Of a stretch of 64,000 nucleotides of DNA, positions 38,201 to 46,538 are shown piece after piece. Source of the DNA: a virus; IMG/VR virus record IMGVR_UViG_3300035670_000055, positions 1-64,000 of that record; one strand, written 5' to 3'. A program made the translations under genes and the position numbers. The first letter of the stretch is position 1; every line of letters begins with the position of its first letter. Below the pieces are notes generated by a model, which did no database searches, had not been told where the DNA came from, and was given only the letters and a program-made list of their open reading frames with translations.

Positions 38201-40266
38201 AAAAAAATAAGTTATATAAAGAAATAGGATATTTAACAGGTAAATCAGCTAGAACATTTCTTCCTTGGATAAGAAAAGGATTTTTAGAAGGAGTAATATT
38301 AGATGGAAAACCACAAGGTTCTCTAGATCAGTTTTTAAGAAATATTTCTGTAGATGAAAATGAAACTGCTTATGGACAGATAGATCCTATTACAGGAAAA
38401 GTAATTGATACTATTCCTATTCATTTTGTAAATCAATTAGATGGAAAATATTCTACAGATTTATTTTCTACAATGTTTTTATATAATGAATTTGCAATTA
38501 AATATAAAAATCTTTCTCAAATAGAAGAACAAGCTAGATTATTGTTAAGGGCAGAACAAAATAAACAATCTATAATGACTTCTATGTTTGGAAACGTTAT
38601 AAAAAAGGGAGAAGGATTTGATTTTAATAATAATAATTTAGAAAATACAAAACTTTATGAATCATTCATGAAGTCTATTATTTATCAACAAAAATATATT
38701 AATGATTCTGAATTTGACATAATAATTGGTAAAATATCTGGATTTGGTAAAAAATTTAATGATAAATTAGGAATGAAAATATTTCCTGAAGCTATGGAAT
38801 CTAGATATTTAACAGTAAATAAAACATTAGATCAAATGAATAGAGCTTTCCAGTTACAGGCGTTAGGACTAAATGCTCTTTCTTCTATTTCTAACATGTT
38901 TGGTGGTACAGCTAATGCAATGATTAATGCTGGTAAATATTTTACTAAAGATGACTATTTAAAAACACAAGCTAAATTTCTTTGGGAAAAATTACAAGGA
39001 GATGAAAATGCTGGTAAAATATTAGCTGCTGTAGATTATTTTGCTCCATTTGTAGATAATTATAACAAAGAAGCTAAAAAGAAATTATCTCTTATGAAAT
39101 TAACTCCAGAAGGGATACAAGATTTTCTTATGGTTGGTCTTAGAAAAGGAGATGAAATGATTCAATATATGAATGCTTTTACGTTTATAAAGAATATGAT
39201 TGTTGTAGATGGACAGGTAAAAAATGTTAGAGAATATTTAAGAAGTACAGATGAGTACAAAGATTTTTATGCTGGTAATGCAGAGCAGAGAAAGGAAAGA
39301 AAAGAAAAATTTGAAGAAGATGTTAATAAGTTAATTGAAGAAAAAGGATTATTAAATGTCTCTAAACTATCAGAAAATGGCACATTAGAAATACCTGGTA
39401 TAGAAAGAAAATCTGATTCTATAATAGAACAAAGAAGAATCATACAACAGTTTACTTCTGATGCATTAGGTTCTTTAACAGAAGAAAATAGAAGATTGAT
39501 TAACATGAATGTATATGGTTCTTCTTTAATGGTATTTAAAAACTGGATTCCTAGATTGGTAGATGTTCGTGTAGGAGGATTAAAGTATAATGCTGCATAT
39601 CAAGCTTATGAATGGGGTAGATATAGAACATTTTATAGTATGCTTATTCCAGATATATTAAAGACTATTAAGAGCCTCACAGGAGCTGTAACTGGAAATA
39701 GTGATGTTTGGTTAGAACAAGTTAGATCAATGTTTGAAAAACAAAAAGAACAATATTTTAATAGTACAGGGAAAGAATTAAAAATGACAGAATCAGAATT
39801 TATTTCACTTGTAAATCAAAATATTAAAAACCAAGCATTAGATTTAATGATTTTAACAACATTATTAGCAATTGGTACAGTAGCAAAAGCTATGGCTCCA
39901 GATGATGATGAAGATGAAAATGTAAAAAATGTTTATAAATTTATGTTAAAAGCTACAGATAAAGTGACAGATGAGGTTTCTTATTTTTATAATCCTATGA
40001 CACCATTTAATTTAATTTCTACAAAAGGTGTGTTTCCTTCTGTAGGAATTTTAAATAATTATGCTAAATTCTTAAGAGATTTCGCTTTAGAAAATTATGG
40101 AATGATTATTAATGATGATGAAATTATAGATGATGCTAAACCAATTAAATATTTAATGAAATCTTTTCCTGTATCATCACAGGCTGCTTCTTATTTACCA
40201 ATGTTCTATCCAGAACTAGCAAAAGATCTTGGTATTAGAATGCAATCTACTTATGGTGTTAGATAA
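35269..40266 (+). CDS. Giant virion protein with PD-(D/E)XK nuclease domain, 1665 aa
   Basis: Around residues 400-580 lies a RecB-like nuclease domain: GHYHFEKAFD, then GTVD496LLIVEPSG and IID510WK512F, the D...(D/E)xK signature. The rest is long, helical and Lys/Glu-rich. A hydrophobic stretch (LDLMILTTLLAIGTVAKAM) near residue 1525 is followed by an acidic cluster (DDDEDE). The gene follows the polymerase by 15 bases and closes the cargo cluster. It might process the incoming genome or attack host DNA after ejection. crAss-like phages are known to carry such a nuclease near their giant virion genes. Confidence 0.8.
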   Translation: MDFCKIGIDNAVNRAIKNNPDYSYDEKSGIIEISDNPNKDLNQYTSIRFAKGIAAQINKFINDGEKAIGRIAYSSFYKGRGVVRIVPTNSQLELINSNEEKKYIELEDKIQEELLQEEFRKLAEESNTYLDEEKEVVYEDPLLQLSDENLKPVSPKMLKFVKEFIKQIGVDYQKVDKIVVNGKVIDANGIARMMSKLIQVVEGKESVALPEEAMHFAVEIIEQTNPKLFEQMLKDINGEEIYKDVLEQYGKNPYYQKDGKPDIRKLKKEAIGKLLVDKVSSIKAQTWWDKIVKFLKELFNKPQMDGVDSLTQFAEMIVSGEDFGTVNDIKSLEDYFQLNEQDKVFNKLKDLDNQITKEDDGVNDDGDPRQSYFIGDKKIKYRVTDFVSDWYLKIFGNEQTEYQKRLAELKAEEGTKGHYHFEKAFDTFVDSDTGLLREDFLEDDDQYLSTLSQVDKDVYATLKENLRDRLLSFPEGSKFLKETKIYDGKETAGTVDLLIVEPSGKVSIIDWKFIDINTDKYEDVPWYKVKAWNLQMEKYRGILTKNYGVKEEDFKQTRMIPILAMYTDADYQGQNLPKLRGIKIGSVNVDNINEDYLLYVGFKERTGDEKIDNLLDKMNSVYSKISNEKVSPQDRPLKNEQLNSLYKAIRHLEIKKDIIPLINQGKVLNKQVSNFIKKYNDNIKDKSKEELEKETINEFAGMIRVHMEALQPYLGIRQLKYLLNETNPEFNEIKSKLRDTIEDVQDYLDQLESIDKEFGKKFVGASYTAEKVVKGITRWFGNAATIQLENLQRLFTLANEATAISNFEVSDEVKKLEELKEKYINWARSKGLSTKDYFKMIIKNDKNELINQYDSNFYKELKTAVAKKDFRWILDNVDKVEVIKKIKEQEEREIDAALNYPVVGSEEHVKAEINRKIAKIKDKYDVSTSTSKGWLQEQFIKIPTEKWESQEWKTLHEKDSSGNYVNQPAIDFYNYIVEKNKLYKEIGYLTGKSARTFLPWIRKGFLEGVILDGKPQGSLDQFLRNISVDENETAYGQIDPITGKVIDTIPIHFVNQLDGKYSTDLFSTMFLYNEFAIKYKNLSQIEEQARLLLRAEQNKQSIMTSMFGNVIKKGEGFDFNNNNLENTKLYESFMKSIIYQQKYINDSEFDIIIGKISGFGKKFNDKLGMKIFPEAMESRYLTVNKTLDQMNRAFQLQALGLNALSSISNMFGGTANAMINAGKYFTKDDYLKTQAKFLWEKLQGDENAGKILAAVDYFAPFVDNYNKEAKKKLSLMKLTPEGIQDFLMVGLRKGDEMIQYMNAFTFIKNMIVVDGQVKNVREYLRSTDEYKDFYAGNAEQRKERKEKFEEDVNKLIEEKGLLNVSKLSENGTLEIPGIERKSDSIIEQRRIIQQFTSDALGSLTEENRRLINMNVYGSSLMVFKNWIPRLVDVRVGGLKYNAAYQAYEWGRYRTFYSMLIPDILKTIKSLTGAVTGNSDVWLEQVRSMFEKQKEQYFNSTGKELKMTESEFISLVNQNIKNQALDLMILTTLLAIGTVAKAMAPDDDEDENVKNVYKFMLKATDKVTDEVSYFYNPMTPFNLISTKGVFPSVGILNNYAKFLRDFALENYGMIINDDEIIDDAKPIKYLMKSFPVSSQAASYLPMFYPELAKDLGIRMQSTYGVR

Positions 40267-40290
40267 AAGATATTCATATGCTATATTATA

Positions 40291-40331
40291 TAATCTATTT
40301 TGTAATTAATTTTTTAATTACAAATAGATTA
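40291..40331 (+). repeat. AT-rich inverted repeat after the cargo operon
   Basis: The arms 40291-40309 and 40314-40331 are complementary except for one extra base, giving a stem of about 18 bp with a 4-base loop. No T run follows, so it is at best a weak terminator. The TAAATTTG box begins 3 bases after it. Confidence 0.7.
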
Positions 40332-40333
40332 TG

Positions 40334-40341
40334 TAAATTTG
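40334..40341 (+). promoter_or_regulatory. Candidate promoter -7 box (TAAATTTG)
   Basis: An exact TAnnTTTG match 20 bases before the fibre start at 40362. No TTG lies at the expected upstream distance, which falls in the hairpin loop, so support is partial. Confidence 0.4.
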
Positions 40342-40361
40342 TTAACCTATAGAAATAAAAA

Positions 40362-42785
40362 ATGAAACATTGTACAACAGATAAATGTCCACAAATATTA
40401 GACTCTTCATGTGTATTTTATGAAGGAACAAGCCTTATATTCTCTGGAATAAATACAAATGATTCTGTAGAAATAGTAATACAAAAATTAAATTTAAAAT
40501 TAGAATCTATTCCAGTATTTAATTCAAATAATTATTATACAAAAAATGAAACTTATTCTAAAATTGAAATTAATGAGTTACTAGATACAATAGAAGTAAC
40601 AAAAACACAATTAGATGTTTTAATTTCTGAAAATAAATTAGAGCCAAATAGGCTTTATAAAATTACAGGAGTTGAATCATGGTGTATTTCACAGCACTTA
40701 ATTAAAGCTATTTATCTTAAAGCAATTACTAACAACACTTTAGAATCAGAAGGTGTAGGTGAATTTTACACACCAAAATACAACAATTCAGATGATAATT
40801 TAGGTATTTGGAAAGGAGAGTTATTTACTAATGGAATGATTGATTCATTAAGTTATAATATTGGCGATAAAGTTATTTGGGGTAATTTGTTTTGGGAGAA
40901 TATAAGTGGGAGTATTGGAAATAATATTGGAAGTAAGGTTGGAAGTCTTGTTCAAGTAAAAGTAGAAAATCATTTATCTGAAACAGATTGGCAATTAATA
41001 ACTCCTAATAATAATGAAAATCTTTATAATATTCAATTTGATAGAATTAAATATGATATTGAAAATGACTATATTAATTTTAGAGCAGATGATTTTGGAA
41101 ATGTATATGAGCTTTCTTATAACACTCTTTTTAGTCTATTTCCTTTAGTTAATTCTGTTAATGTTTATTATGTAAATGGAATATCGTTGTTTCAATGGGG
41201 TATAAGTAATACATCAAGCAATACTATTAATGAATCATTAGTCTTTAATTGTAATCACAATTTAATTTCATTTAAAAATAACCATATTTTAAAAAAATCT
41301 ACAATTATTAGAAATAGTTTTTTAAATGTAAATATTGAAGGAAATACACTTAAAACATCTTATGTTACTAATAATTTTTTAAAAACTTATGGGGGAATAT
41401 TTTATAATAACTTAGACAATTCATATATTAGTTTAAATAAATATTATTTTGAAATAAGTTATAATAATTTGAAATATAACTCTAGAATCTATACCAATAA
41501 TGATAATAACATAATTGTTAATGATAAATATTCTATTATTAAAGGAAACGCCTTAGATAATAATAGTACAATATCTTATAATATCTTTGTAGAAGAGGGG
41601 GAAGAAGTAGATGGTAATATAAAATCTATTCAGGGAAATGAATTAATTAACAATTGTTCAATCAATAATAATACTATTAAGAATGGTTCAAAAATAAGTG
41701 ACCATCACTTATCATATTCCTCAACTATTAATAGAAATACATTAGATAGAGAGTCTAATATTTACAATAATCAAGTTACTCAGAGATCAAAAATTGATAA
41801 TAACATTCTAGCAGGACATAGTAGAATATATGCAAATCAATTAGATGATGCCTCTGAAATTACTTTATGTAAATTGAGAATATATCCAACAACTTCTTAC
41901 TCATCTGAAATACATAGTAGTAGATTATTTAAAGGAAAAATACAGAATATTGATTTTGGAAACATTGTAAATCCAGAGGGTACAAATCCTAATGACCCTA
42001 ATTTTCGTGGAAACACTTTGTCAGAATGTATTATTGAAAATTTATCAATAATTAAAGATTTAAAATTTCCTAACAGTGGTGGAAAATACATTCAATTTGT
42101 TAAAATGAATGGATTTAGTGAATTTAAAAATATTACTGTAAATGATTCAATTAGAAATGTAGATTTTATAAATACTATTTTTAATGAAGCATCAGATTAT
42201 TCTAAATTAATAGAAGGTAGTGGATACCAAACAAATGGTTTTACAAAAACTTATATTGATGGAATATTACTACAAGATAAATTTGATGGGAAACAAGATG
42301 TTTTAACAAACCCAGTAACAGGGACTGGTACTATTAACTATCTTACTAAATTCTCAGAAAATGGAAAAATTAGTGACTCTCAAATTTTTGAGGATGGAAC
42401 TAGTGTAGGAATAGGAAAAGATTCACCATCAGAAAAATTAGATATAAATGGAAACGTAAAAGCAACTGGTTTCTTATTAGGAACAGACAAAATATTACCA
42501 ACTAAACCAATTATAGTAACAGGAAATATTACATTAGATAACAGCCATAATTCAGCCGTATTAATTATAACCAATACGTGTACGATTACAATCCCTACTG
42601 GATTAGAGGCAGGCTTTAATCTTGTAGCAATTGTAGAAGGTTCTTTCATAGCAACATTTATACAAGGTAGCGGAACTACCGTAAATGCACCACAAGGTTT
42701 TTATTTAAAAACTAACTCTAAATGTTCTTTAATTAAGAAAAGTGGAGAAAATTATATATTAACAGGAGAATTAGCAACATCATGA
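40362..42785 (+). CDS. Tail fibre with beta-helix repeats, 807 aa
   Basis: The N-terminus repeats the anchor motif of the 0-3 kb fibres (CVFYEGTSLIFSGINTNDS, then VIQKLN). Residues about 300-540 are built from short Asn/Ile/Ser repeats (NNCSINNNTIKNGSKI-like turns), as in a right-handed beta-helix. The part from about residue 640 (NPVTGTGTINYLTKFSENG, then GTSVGIGKDSPSEKLDING) is a head-like segment common in Bacteroidetes phage fibres. It probably binds the host receptor. The last 4 bases overlap the next gene (ATGA). Confidence 0.8.
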   Translation: MKHCTTDKCPQILDSSCVFYEGTSLIFSGINTNDSVEIVIQKLNLKLESIPVFNSNNYYTKNETYSKIEINELLDTIEVTKTQLDVLISENKLEPNRLYKITGVESWCISQHLIKAIYLKAITNNTLESEGVGEFYTPKYNNSDDNLGIWKGELFTNGMIDSLSYNIGDKVIWGNLFWENISGSIGNNIGSKVGSLVQVKVENHLSETDWQLITPNNNENLYNIQFDRIKYDIENDYINFRADDFGNVYELSYNTLFSLFPLVNSVNVYYVNGISLFQWGISNTSSNTINESLVFNCNHNLISFKNNHILKKSTIIRNSFLNVNIEGNTLKTSYVTNNFLKTYGGIFYNNLDNSYISLNKYYFEISYNNLKYNSRIYTNNDNNIIVNDKYSIIKGNALDNNSTISYNIFVEEGEEVDGNIKSIQGNELINNCSINNNTIKNGSKISDHHLSYSSTINRNTLDRESNIYNNQVTQRSKIDNNILAGHSRIYANQLDDASEITLCKLRIYPTTSYSSEIHSSRLFKGKIQNIDFGNIVNPEGTNPNDPNFRGNTLSECIIENLSIIKDLKFPNSGGKYIQFVKMNGFSEFKNITVNDSIRNVDFINTIFNEASDYSKLIEGSGYQTNGFTKTYIDGILLQDKFDGKQDVLTNPVTGTGTINYLTKFSENGKISDSQIFEDGTSVGIGKDSPSEKLDINGNVKATGFLLGTDKILPTKPIIVTGNITLDNSHNSAVLIITNTCTITIPTGLEAGFNLVAIVEGSFIATFIQGSGTTVNAPQGFYLKTNSKCSLIKKSGENYILTGELATS

Positions 42786-44314
42786 TAAGTTTACATCACG
42801 AAATATTTGGAAGGCAGCTAAATGGATTATTTAAAATACCTTTTTTAAATTCAAATATGGTTAGTATTGGTATTAGTACACGTTATGGGGATATTATTGT
42901 AAAGCATTTAGATAACTCTATCATTAATTATACAACACTTAAATTTACAGACTTATCAAATCTAAGTAATTATAATACATTTAATCAAGTATATTCTAAC
43001 ATATATACAGGAGATTTAGAAGTAACAACATTAAATGGAAATTCAGATGTATATAGTATTGCTTTCTATTCAGATAATGGAGCAATAAATGAAAATAGAT
43101 ATAATATACAAGACATAGGGTTATTTTATGCGCAATTTCCAAGTTTGTATAGTATTAGATATTATATATTTTATGCTCAAGATGATACTAAAAGAGCTAC
43201 AATAAAAGGGAATATGTGTAAGATAGGCGCGTCTGTTGAAATAGTTAATATAGAAACGTTTGACGTTTTAAATAGAACTAACGATGTTTGGGGTAATATA
43301 GACGAAATGCCAATTAATTCACAATTAAAATACTGGAAAGACACAAATACAGCATGGGGGTTTAGATATTTTGGAAATTTAGCCAACTTGCCTATAAGTA
43401 TAAACTATTTTGCAATTTCGGGGTTAATTAATTCAAGTTTCACTTATACAGCAGGTAGAACATGGGCTTCCTCTTTCGATACTTTAGACTTAGGAAATGC
43501 AAGTTTATCACCAGCAGATACTGACAATCTACTCAATGATATGGCTAATTCTATTACTACTGCAATAGGTAGTAAAGTGATAAGATTAGCTAATTGTTAT
43601 AGAACACAAGCAAGTGACACAGCAGTTGCTTATTTGCAAAGTTTAGGGTTTACAATTACTGTTTTAGGTATTAGCTCTAAAATTTTAGATTTACCACTGC
43701 AAAATAATTTTACAGATACTACTGGCATTAACACAATGGTAGCAGGTGGTACTTCTAATTTACCAACTTTCACATTAGAAGGTGGAGAATATGCAGCGAC
43801 TTTTAACGGTTCGCAATCATTAAAAACGAACGCTAATTTTGTTATAAATAGTGATAAAATTTCTATAAGTTTTTGGATGAAAACAAGTCAGACAGGAATT
43901 GCTGTTTTGCAAGAGCTTTCTTCAAATTCTGATAATAAAAATGCATTTGCAACAGCTATTAATGTAGAGTATGCTAATAAATTTAGTATGCAAAACAAAA
44001 AAACATCAAACTCTGTTTATAATGCCGTCTATTCAACATCTACAATTAATCAAAATAGTTGGCATCACGTGTGCGTAGTTTCAGATAGATATTTAAACGG
44101 AAATAATGAAACTAAAATATATGTAGATAATGTTTTAGCTAATGTTGTTTTTAACAATTTTGATTCATCAGGAAATTATATTAATGATATTCTATATATA
44201 GGGCAAAGAGGTGGAAGTTCTTTAGGCTTCAATGGTCAAATGAAATTCTTAAAAATCTTTAATTATCCGCTTTCAACAACAGAAATAACAAATCTTTTTA
44301 ATAAAACAATGTAA
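42782..44314 (+). CDS. Fibre/adhesin with C-terminal LamG-like domain, 510 aa
   Basis: Residues about 300-510 read as a concanavalin/LamG fold: LDLPLQNNFTDTTG, ISISFWMKTSQTG, NSWHHVCVVSDRY, KIYVDNVLAN and GQMKFLKIFNYPLS. Such domains bind sugars or proteins at the cell surface. The N-terminal half is an unfamiliar beta-rich region. It begins inside the stop of the preceding fibre. Base and codon use differ from neighbours: CGT, GCG, GGG and ACG appear here but are rare elsewhere, suggesting recent transfer, plausibly as a host-range cassette. Confidence 0.8.
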   Translation: MISLHHEIFGRQLNGLFKIPFLNSNMVSIGISTRYGDIIVKHLDNSIINYTTLKFTDLSNLSNYNTFNQVYSNIYTGDLEVTTLNGNSDVYSIAFYSDNGAINENRYNIQDIGLFYAQFPSLYSIRYYIFYAQDDTKRATIKGNMCKIGASVEIVNIETFDVLNRTNDVWGNIDEMPINSQLKYWKDTNTAWGFRYFGNLANLPISINYFAISGLINSSFTYTAGRTWASSFDTLDLGNASLSPADTDNLLNDMANSITTAIGSKVIRLANCYRTQASDTAVAYLQSLGFTITVLGISSKILDLPLQNNFTDTTGINTMVAGGTSNLPTFTLEGGEYAATFNGSQSLKTNANFVINSDKISISFWMKTSQTGIAVLQELSSNSDNKNAFATAINVEYANKFSMQNKKTSNSVYNAVYSTSTINQNSWHHVCVVSDRYLNGNNETKIYVDNVLANVVFNNFDSSGNYINDILYIGQRGGSSLGFNGQMKFLKIFNYPLSTTEITNLFNKTM

Positions 44315-44315
44315 T

Positions 44316-44801
44316 ATGAGCGAAATAGCAATTATAAGCACAAGAGAAGTCATTTATGAATCTTCTTTACAGAAATCAGGAAAAATAAAAGTTACTTTAA
44401 AAATATCTCAAAATTTTGGCACGTGGAATTTAGATGTCAAATATTTTGGGGTAGAAAAAGCAACAGGCACTAGAACTGCACTTGTAGAAACAGGCGTTAA
44501 TGAAGAAACTCTAGAGCCTATCTATGATACAGTAGAAGAAAGTTATGAGTATTTACAACAAAATTTAGTACTTGAAAAACAATTGAATAAATCTGATGCA
44601 GAAATAGACGGTTTATTCCAATTAGTTGGTAAATCTATTTTGCCTAATGAATTTTCAGATAAATTTTTTGAAATACAATGCGATGCTTTGCTAATGTATG
44701 TAAAAAACGACTTTATAAATCCAGAAGAACAAGACGAAAATAAGAAACTTTGCATTTTTGGATTAAAACCTAATGAATGGGAAATTTTTAATAACAATTA
44801 A
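44316..44801 (+). CDS. Unknown protein of the fibre cassette, 161 aa
   Basis: It starts 2 bases after the LamG fibre and shares its less AT-biased codon use. The N-terminal 60 residues look beta-stranded (KIKVTLKISQNFGTWNLDVKYFG), the rest helical and acidic. There is no signal peptide or membrane segment. Position right after a fibre would suit a fibre-assembly chaperone or a small fibre-tip partner, but no family is recognised. Confidence 0.55.
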   Translation: MSEIAIISTREVIYESSLQKSGKIKVTLKISQNFGTWNLDVKYFGVEKATGTRTALVETGVNEETLEPIYDTVEESYEYLQQNLVLEKQLNKSDAEIDGLFQLVGKSILPNEFSDKFFEIQCDALLMYVKNDFINPEEQDENKKLCIFGLKPNEWEIFNNN

Positions 44802-44802
44802 T

Positions 44803-45141
44803 ATGAATTTACTTTTATTTATAATTGCGTGGGTTTTGATACCGCCTTTAACCGTTTGGAATTTAATAATTGTAAACCGAAAATATGGCAGTACAAAAGG
44901 CTACTTTAGAAGCACAGCATTATCCATTGATATTTGGGCTAATCGTGAGTTTCGTGCCTTTTGGAACGCACAGTTAAGAACAGAAGAAGGTTATGAATTT
45001 GGAGTAATTGGCGAAACTATTTCAAGCGCACTTGGGAAAAACCAAAGAGATTGAACGCTGACCAAAAAAGGAAAAACTTTAGTCGCAATCTTAGATTTTT
45101 TAGATAAAAATCATTGTATAAAATCAATCAAAGAAATATAA
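44803..45141 (+). pseudogene. Small membrane protein gene with in-frame TGA
   Basis: ATG at 44803 begins an 83-residue frame with an N-terminal membrane helix (LLLFIIAWVLIPPLTVWNLIIV), ending at TGA 45052-45054. The same frame then continues as convincing protein for 28 codons (TLTKKGKTLVAILDFLDKNH and on) to TAA at 45139-45141. From memory, related Bacteroidetes phage proteins read through this point with Gly (GKNQRDG), which a single GGA-to-TGA change would explain. TGA ends other genes in this window, so recoding is unlikely. An upstream in-frame ATG at 44773 lies inside the previous gene. Likely a decaying passenger gene. Confidence 0.7.
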
Positions 45142-45185
45142 ACAACACGCACAAACGATAAACTAATTAATCAAAATCAAATTAT

Positions 45186-45274
45186 ATGGAGTTTTTAGAT
45201 TATTTTTACTAACAATAATTGGAATTGTTTTTGTTTCTTATTGCTTTATAAAAAATACATTAAATAAATACTAA
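45186..45274 (+). pseudogene. Frameshifted remnant of a small membrane protein
   Basis: From ATG 45186 the frame stops after eight codons. Adding one T to the run at 45191-45195 would give a short membrane protein (MEFFRLFLLTIIGIVFVS and on) ending at TAA 45272-45274. The +1 frame holds a clear hydrophobic helix but no start codon. It follows another broken gene and shares its foreign look. A sequencing error in a T run cannot be excluded. Confidence 0.5.
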
Positions 45275-45280
45275 AAATAT

Positions 45281-45311
45281 TTGCATAATTAAAATTTTAT
45301 TATTAAGTTTG
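45281..45311 (+). promoter_or_regulatory. Candidate promoter (TTG-N20-TAAGTTTG)
   Basis: TTG at 45281-45283 and TAAGTTTG at 45304-45311 lie just downstream of the broken genes. A strong terminator hairpin begins 19 bases later, so any transcript would be a short leader unless termination is overcome. Confidence 0.45.
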
Positions 45312-45329
45312 TAGTTATTAACTAAATAG

Positions 45330-45370
45330 CACGTAATGATTCTTAAAATAAGAATAATTACGTGTTTTTT
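45330..45370 (+). terminator. Strong rho-independent terminator ahead of the lysis cassette
   Basis: Arms 45330-45345 and 45349-45364 pair over about 15 bp with one mismatch and a 3-base loop, followed by six T at 45365-45370. It separates the fibre/passenger region from the lysis genes. It could also act as an attenuator for the promoter just upstream. Confidence 0.85.
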
Positions 45371-45390
45371 GTATATACGTATAAACGACT

Positions 45391-45711
45391 ATGAACAATA
45401 ATATCTTTGAAGATCAGGTTAAAAAAGAATTAAAAAATATGGACCAACGTCTCTATGAGTTGGAGGAAAAAATGACCTCTATTGACACAAAACTAAGCCA
45501 AGTTGTAGATGCTATTTTAGGAAACCCATTAACTAAATCGGGAGGTTTTATAAAAGACATCGAAATAATGAAAGAAAAAATTCAAGAATTAGAAAACAAA
45601 ATACAATTTCAAGAAGAATTTAAAAAGAAAATTACATGGACTTTTGCCATTGTTGTTACTGTTGCTCTTATTTTAGAGTATTTTGTAAATATTTATTCAA
45701 GTATAACATAA
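45391..45711 (+). CDS. Coiled-coil, tail-anchored membrane protein (lysis cassette), 106 aa
   Basis: Residues 1-80 are a charged coiled coil (MDQRLYELEEKMTSIDTKL, then EIMKEKIQELENKIQFQEE). A single membrane helix follows near the C-terminus (ITWTFAIVVTVALILEYFV). It is the first gene of a cassette with a second membrane protein, a holin-like protein and an amidase. A lysis role, for example regulating or forming the membrane lesion, is inferred from context. The stop TAA shares one base with the next ATG. Confidence 0.65.
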   Translation: MNNNIFEDQVKKELKNMDQRLYELEEKMTSIDTKLSQVVDAILGNPLTKSGGFIKDIEIMKEKIQELENKIQFQEEFKKKITWTFAIVVTVALILEYFVNIYSSIT

Positions 45712-46319
45712 TGAAAATAAATTTTAATAATATATTATCTATTGCTATTCTTATATTAGCTGTAATTATTATTCTACAAAGAATTAATTCTTCTCCTGAT
45801 ATAGTAGAAAAGTCTACTATTGTTCGAGATACTGTTTGGCAGAAAAAAAATAGTGTAATATATACTTCTCCTAAAGTAGTACAGACTATTCCTGTTAAAA
45901 TAGTTAGTGAAAAATATTTACCAGATCCAAATTATGATAAACTTGTTTTGCAATATCAGGAACTAGTAAAATTACATTTAGCTAAAAATGTTCAAAAAGA
46001 TAGTGTTCAAATAGATTCTATAGGCTTTGTAAAAGTGACAGACACTGTACAAAATAATATTGTCCAAAATAGAAAATGGGAATATAATATTAAATATCCT
46101 ATTATAAAAGAAACAATTATACAACCTCCTAAAAAAGTAAATCAATTATATATTGGTGGAGGATTACAAGGAAACCAATATAATATAATTAATTCTGTAA
46201 ATGGCGGAATATTATATAAAAATAAAAAAGATCAAATATATGGACTCTCTGTAGGTATAAACACAAATGGACAAATAGTTTATGGAGTGAGTTCTTATTG
46301 GAAAATAAAATTTAAATAA
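45711..46319 (+). CDS. Membrane-anchored periplasmic protein, possible spanin-like, 202 aa
   Basis: ATG at 45711 overlaps the previous stop (TAATG). An in-frame start 75 bases earlier would lie inside the previous gene. Residues 8-24 form one membrane helix (ILSIAILILAVIIILQR). The rest faces the periplasm and ends in beta-strand repeats (LYIGGGLQG, GGILYKNKKDQIYGLSVGI, YGVSSYWKIKF). One N-terminal anchor plus an extended exterior domain fits an inner-membrane spanin or a wall-spanning protein. It directly precedes the holin-like gene. The spanin label is inference. Confidence 0.55.
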   Translation: MKINFNNILSIAILILAVIIILQRINSSPDIVEKSTIVRDTVWQKKNSVIYTSPKVVQTIPVKIVSEKYLPDPNYDKLVLQYQELVKLHLAKNVQKDSVQIDSIGFVKVTDTVQNNIVQNRKWEYNIKYPIIKETIIQPPKKVNQLYIGGGLQGNQYNIINSVNGGILYKNKKDQIYGLSVGINTNGQIVYGVSSYWKIKFK

Positions 46320-46538
46320 ATGAAAAAAGTAGATTTTGGATGGAAATATTATTTTCAACCTACACCAAAAAGATTAAGAGTTTTTGGAGATAGTCTTGCT
46401 GCTGCTGGTACATTAGGAGCGAGTATTGCTGTGTTAAATGGACATCCTATTGTAGGTACAGTAGTAATGGTTATTGCTGTAATAGGTAAATTTATTTCAA
46501 ATTTTTTCATAGAAGATAAAAAAGAAGAAAATGAATAG
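46320..46538 (+). CDS. Putative holin, 72 aa
   Basis: It starts directly after the previous stop codon. Two hydrophobic helices, Gly/Ala-rich (LAAAGTLGASIAVLNG and GTVVMVIAVIGKFISNFF), follow a basic N-terminus and precede a charged tail (EDKKEENE). This is the size and layout of a small class II-type holin that lets the endolysin reach the wall. It overlaps the amidase gene by 8 bases, which supports the lysis role. Confidence 0.7.
   Translation: MKKVDFGWKYYFQPTPKRLRVFGDSLAAAGTLGASIAVLNGHPIVGTVVMVIAVIGKFISNFFIEDKKEENE

Noticed and set aside
44803-45141. Evidence for stop-codon reassignment as in some Crassvirales
   Set aside because: TAA, TGA and TAG each end convincing genes here (nrdJ ends with TAG, dUTPase and the GroES-like gene with TGA); only one gene shows an internal stop.
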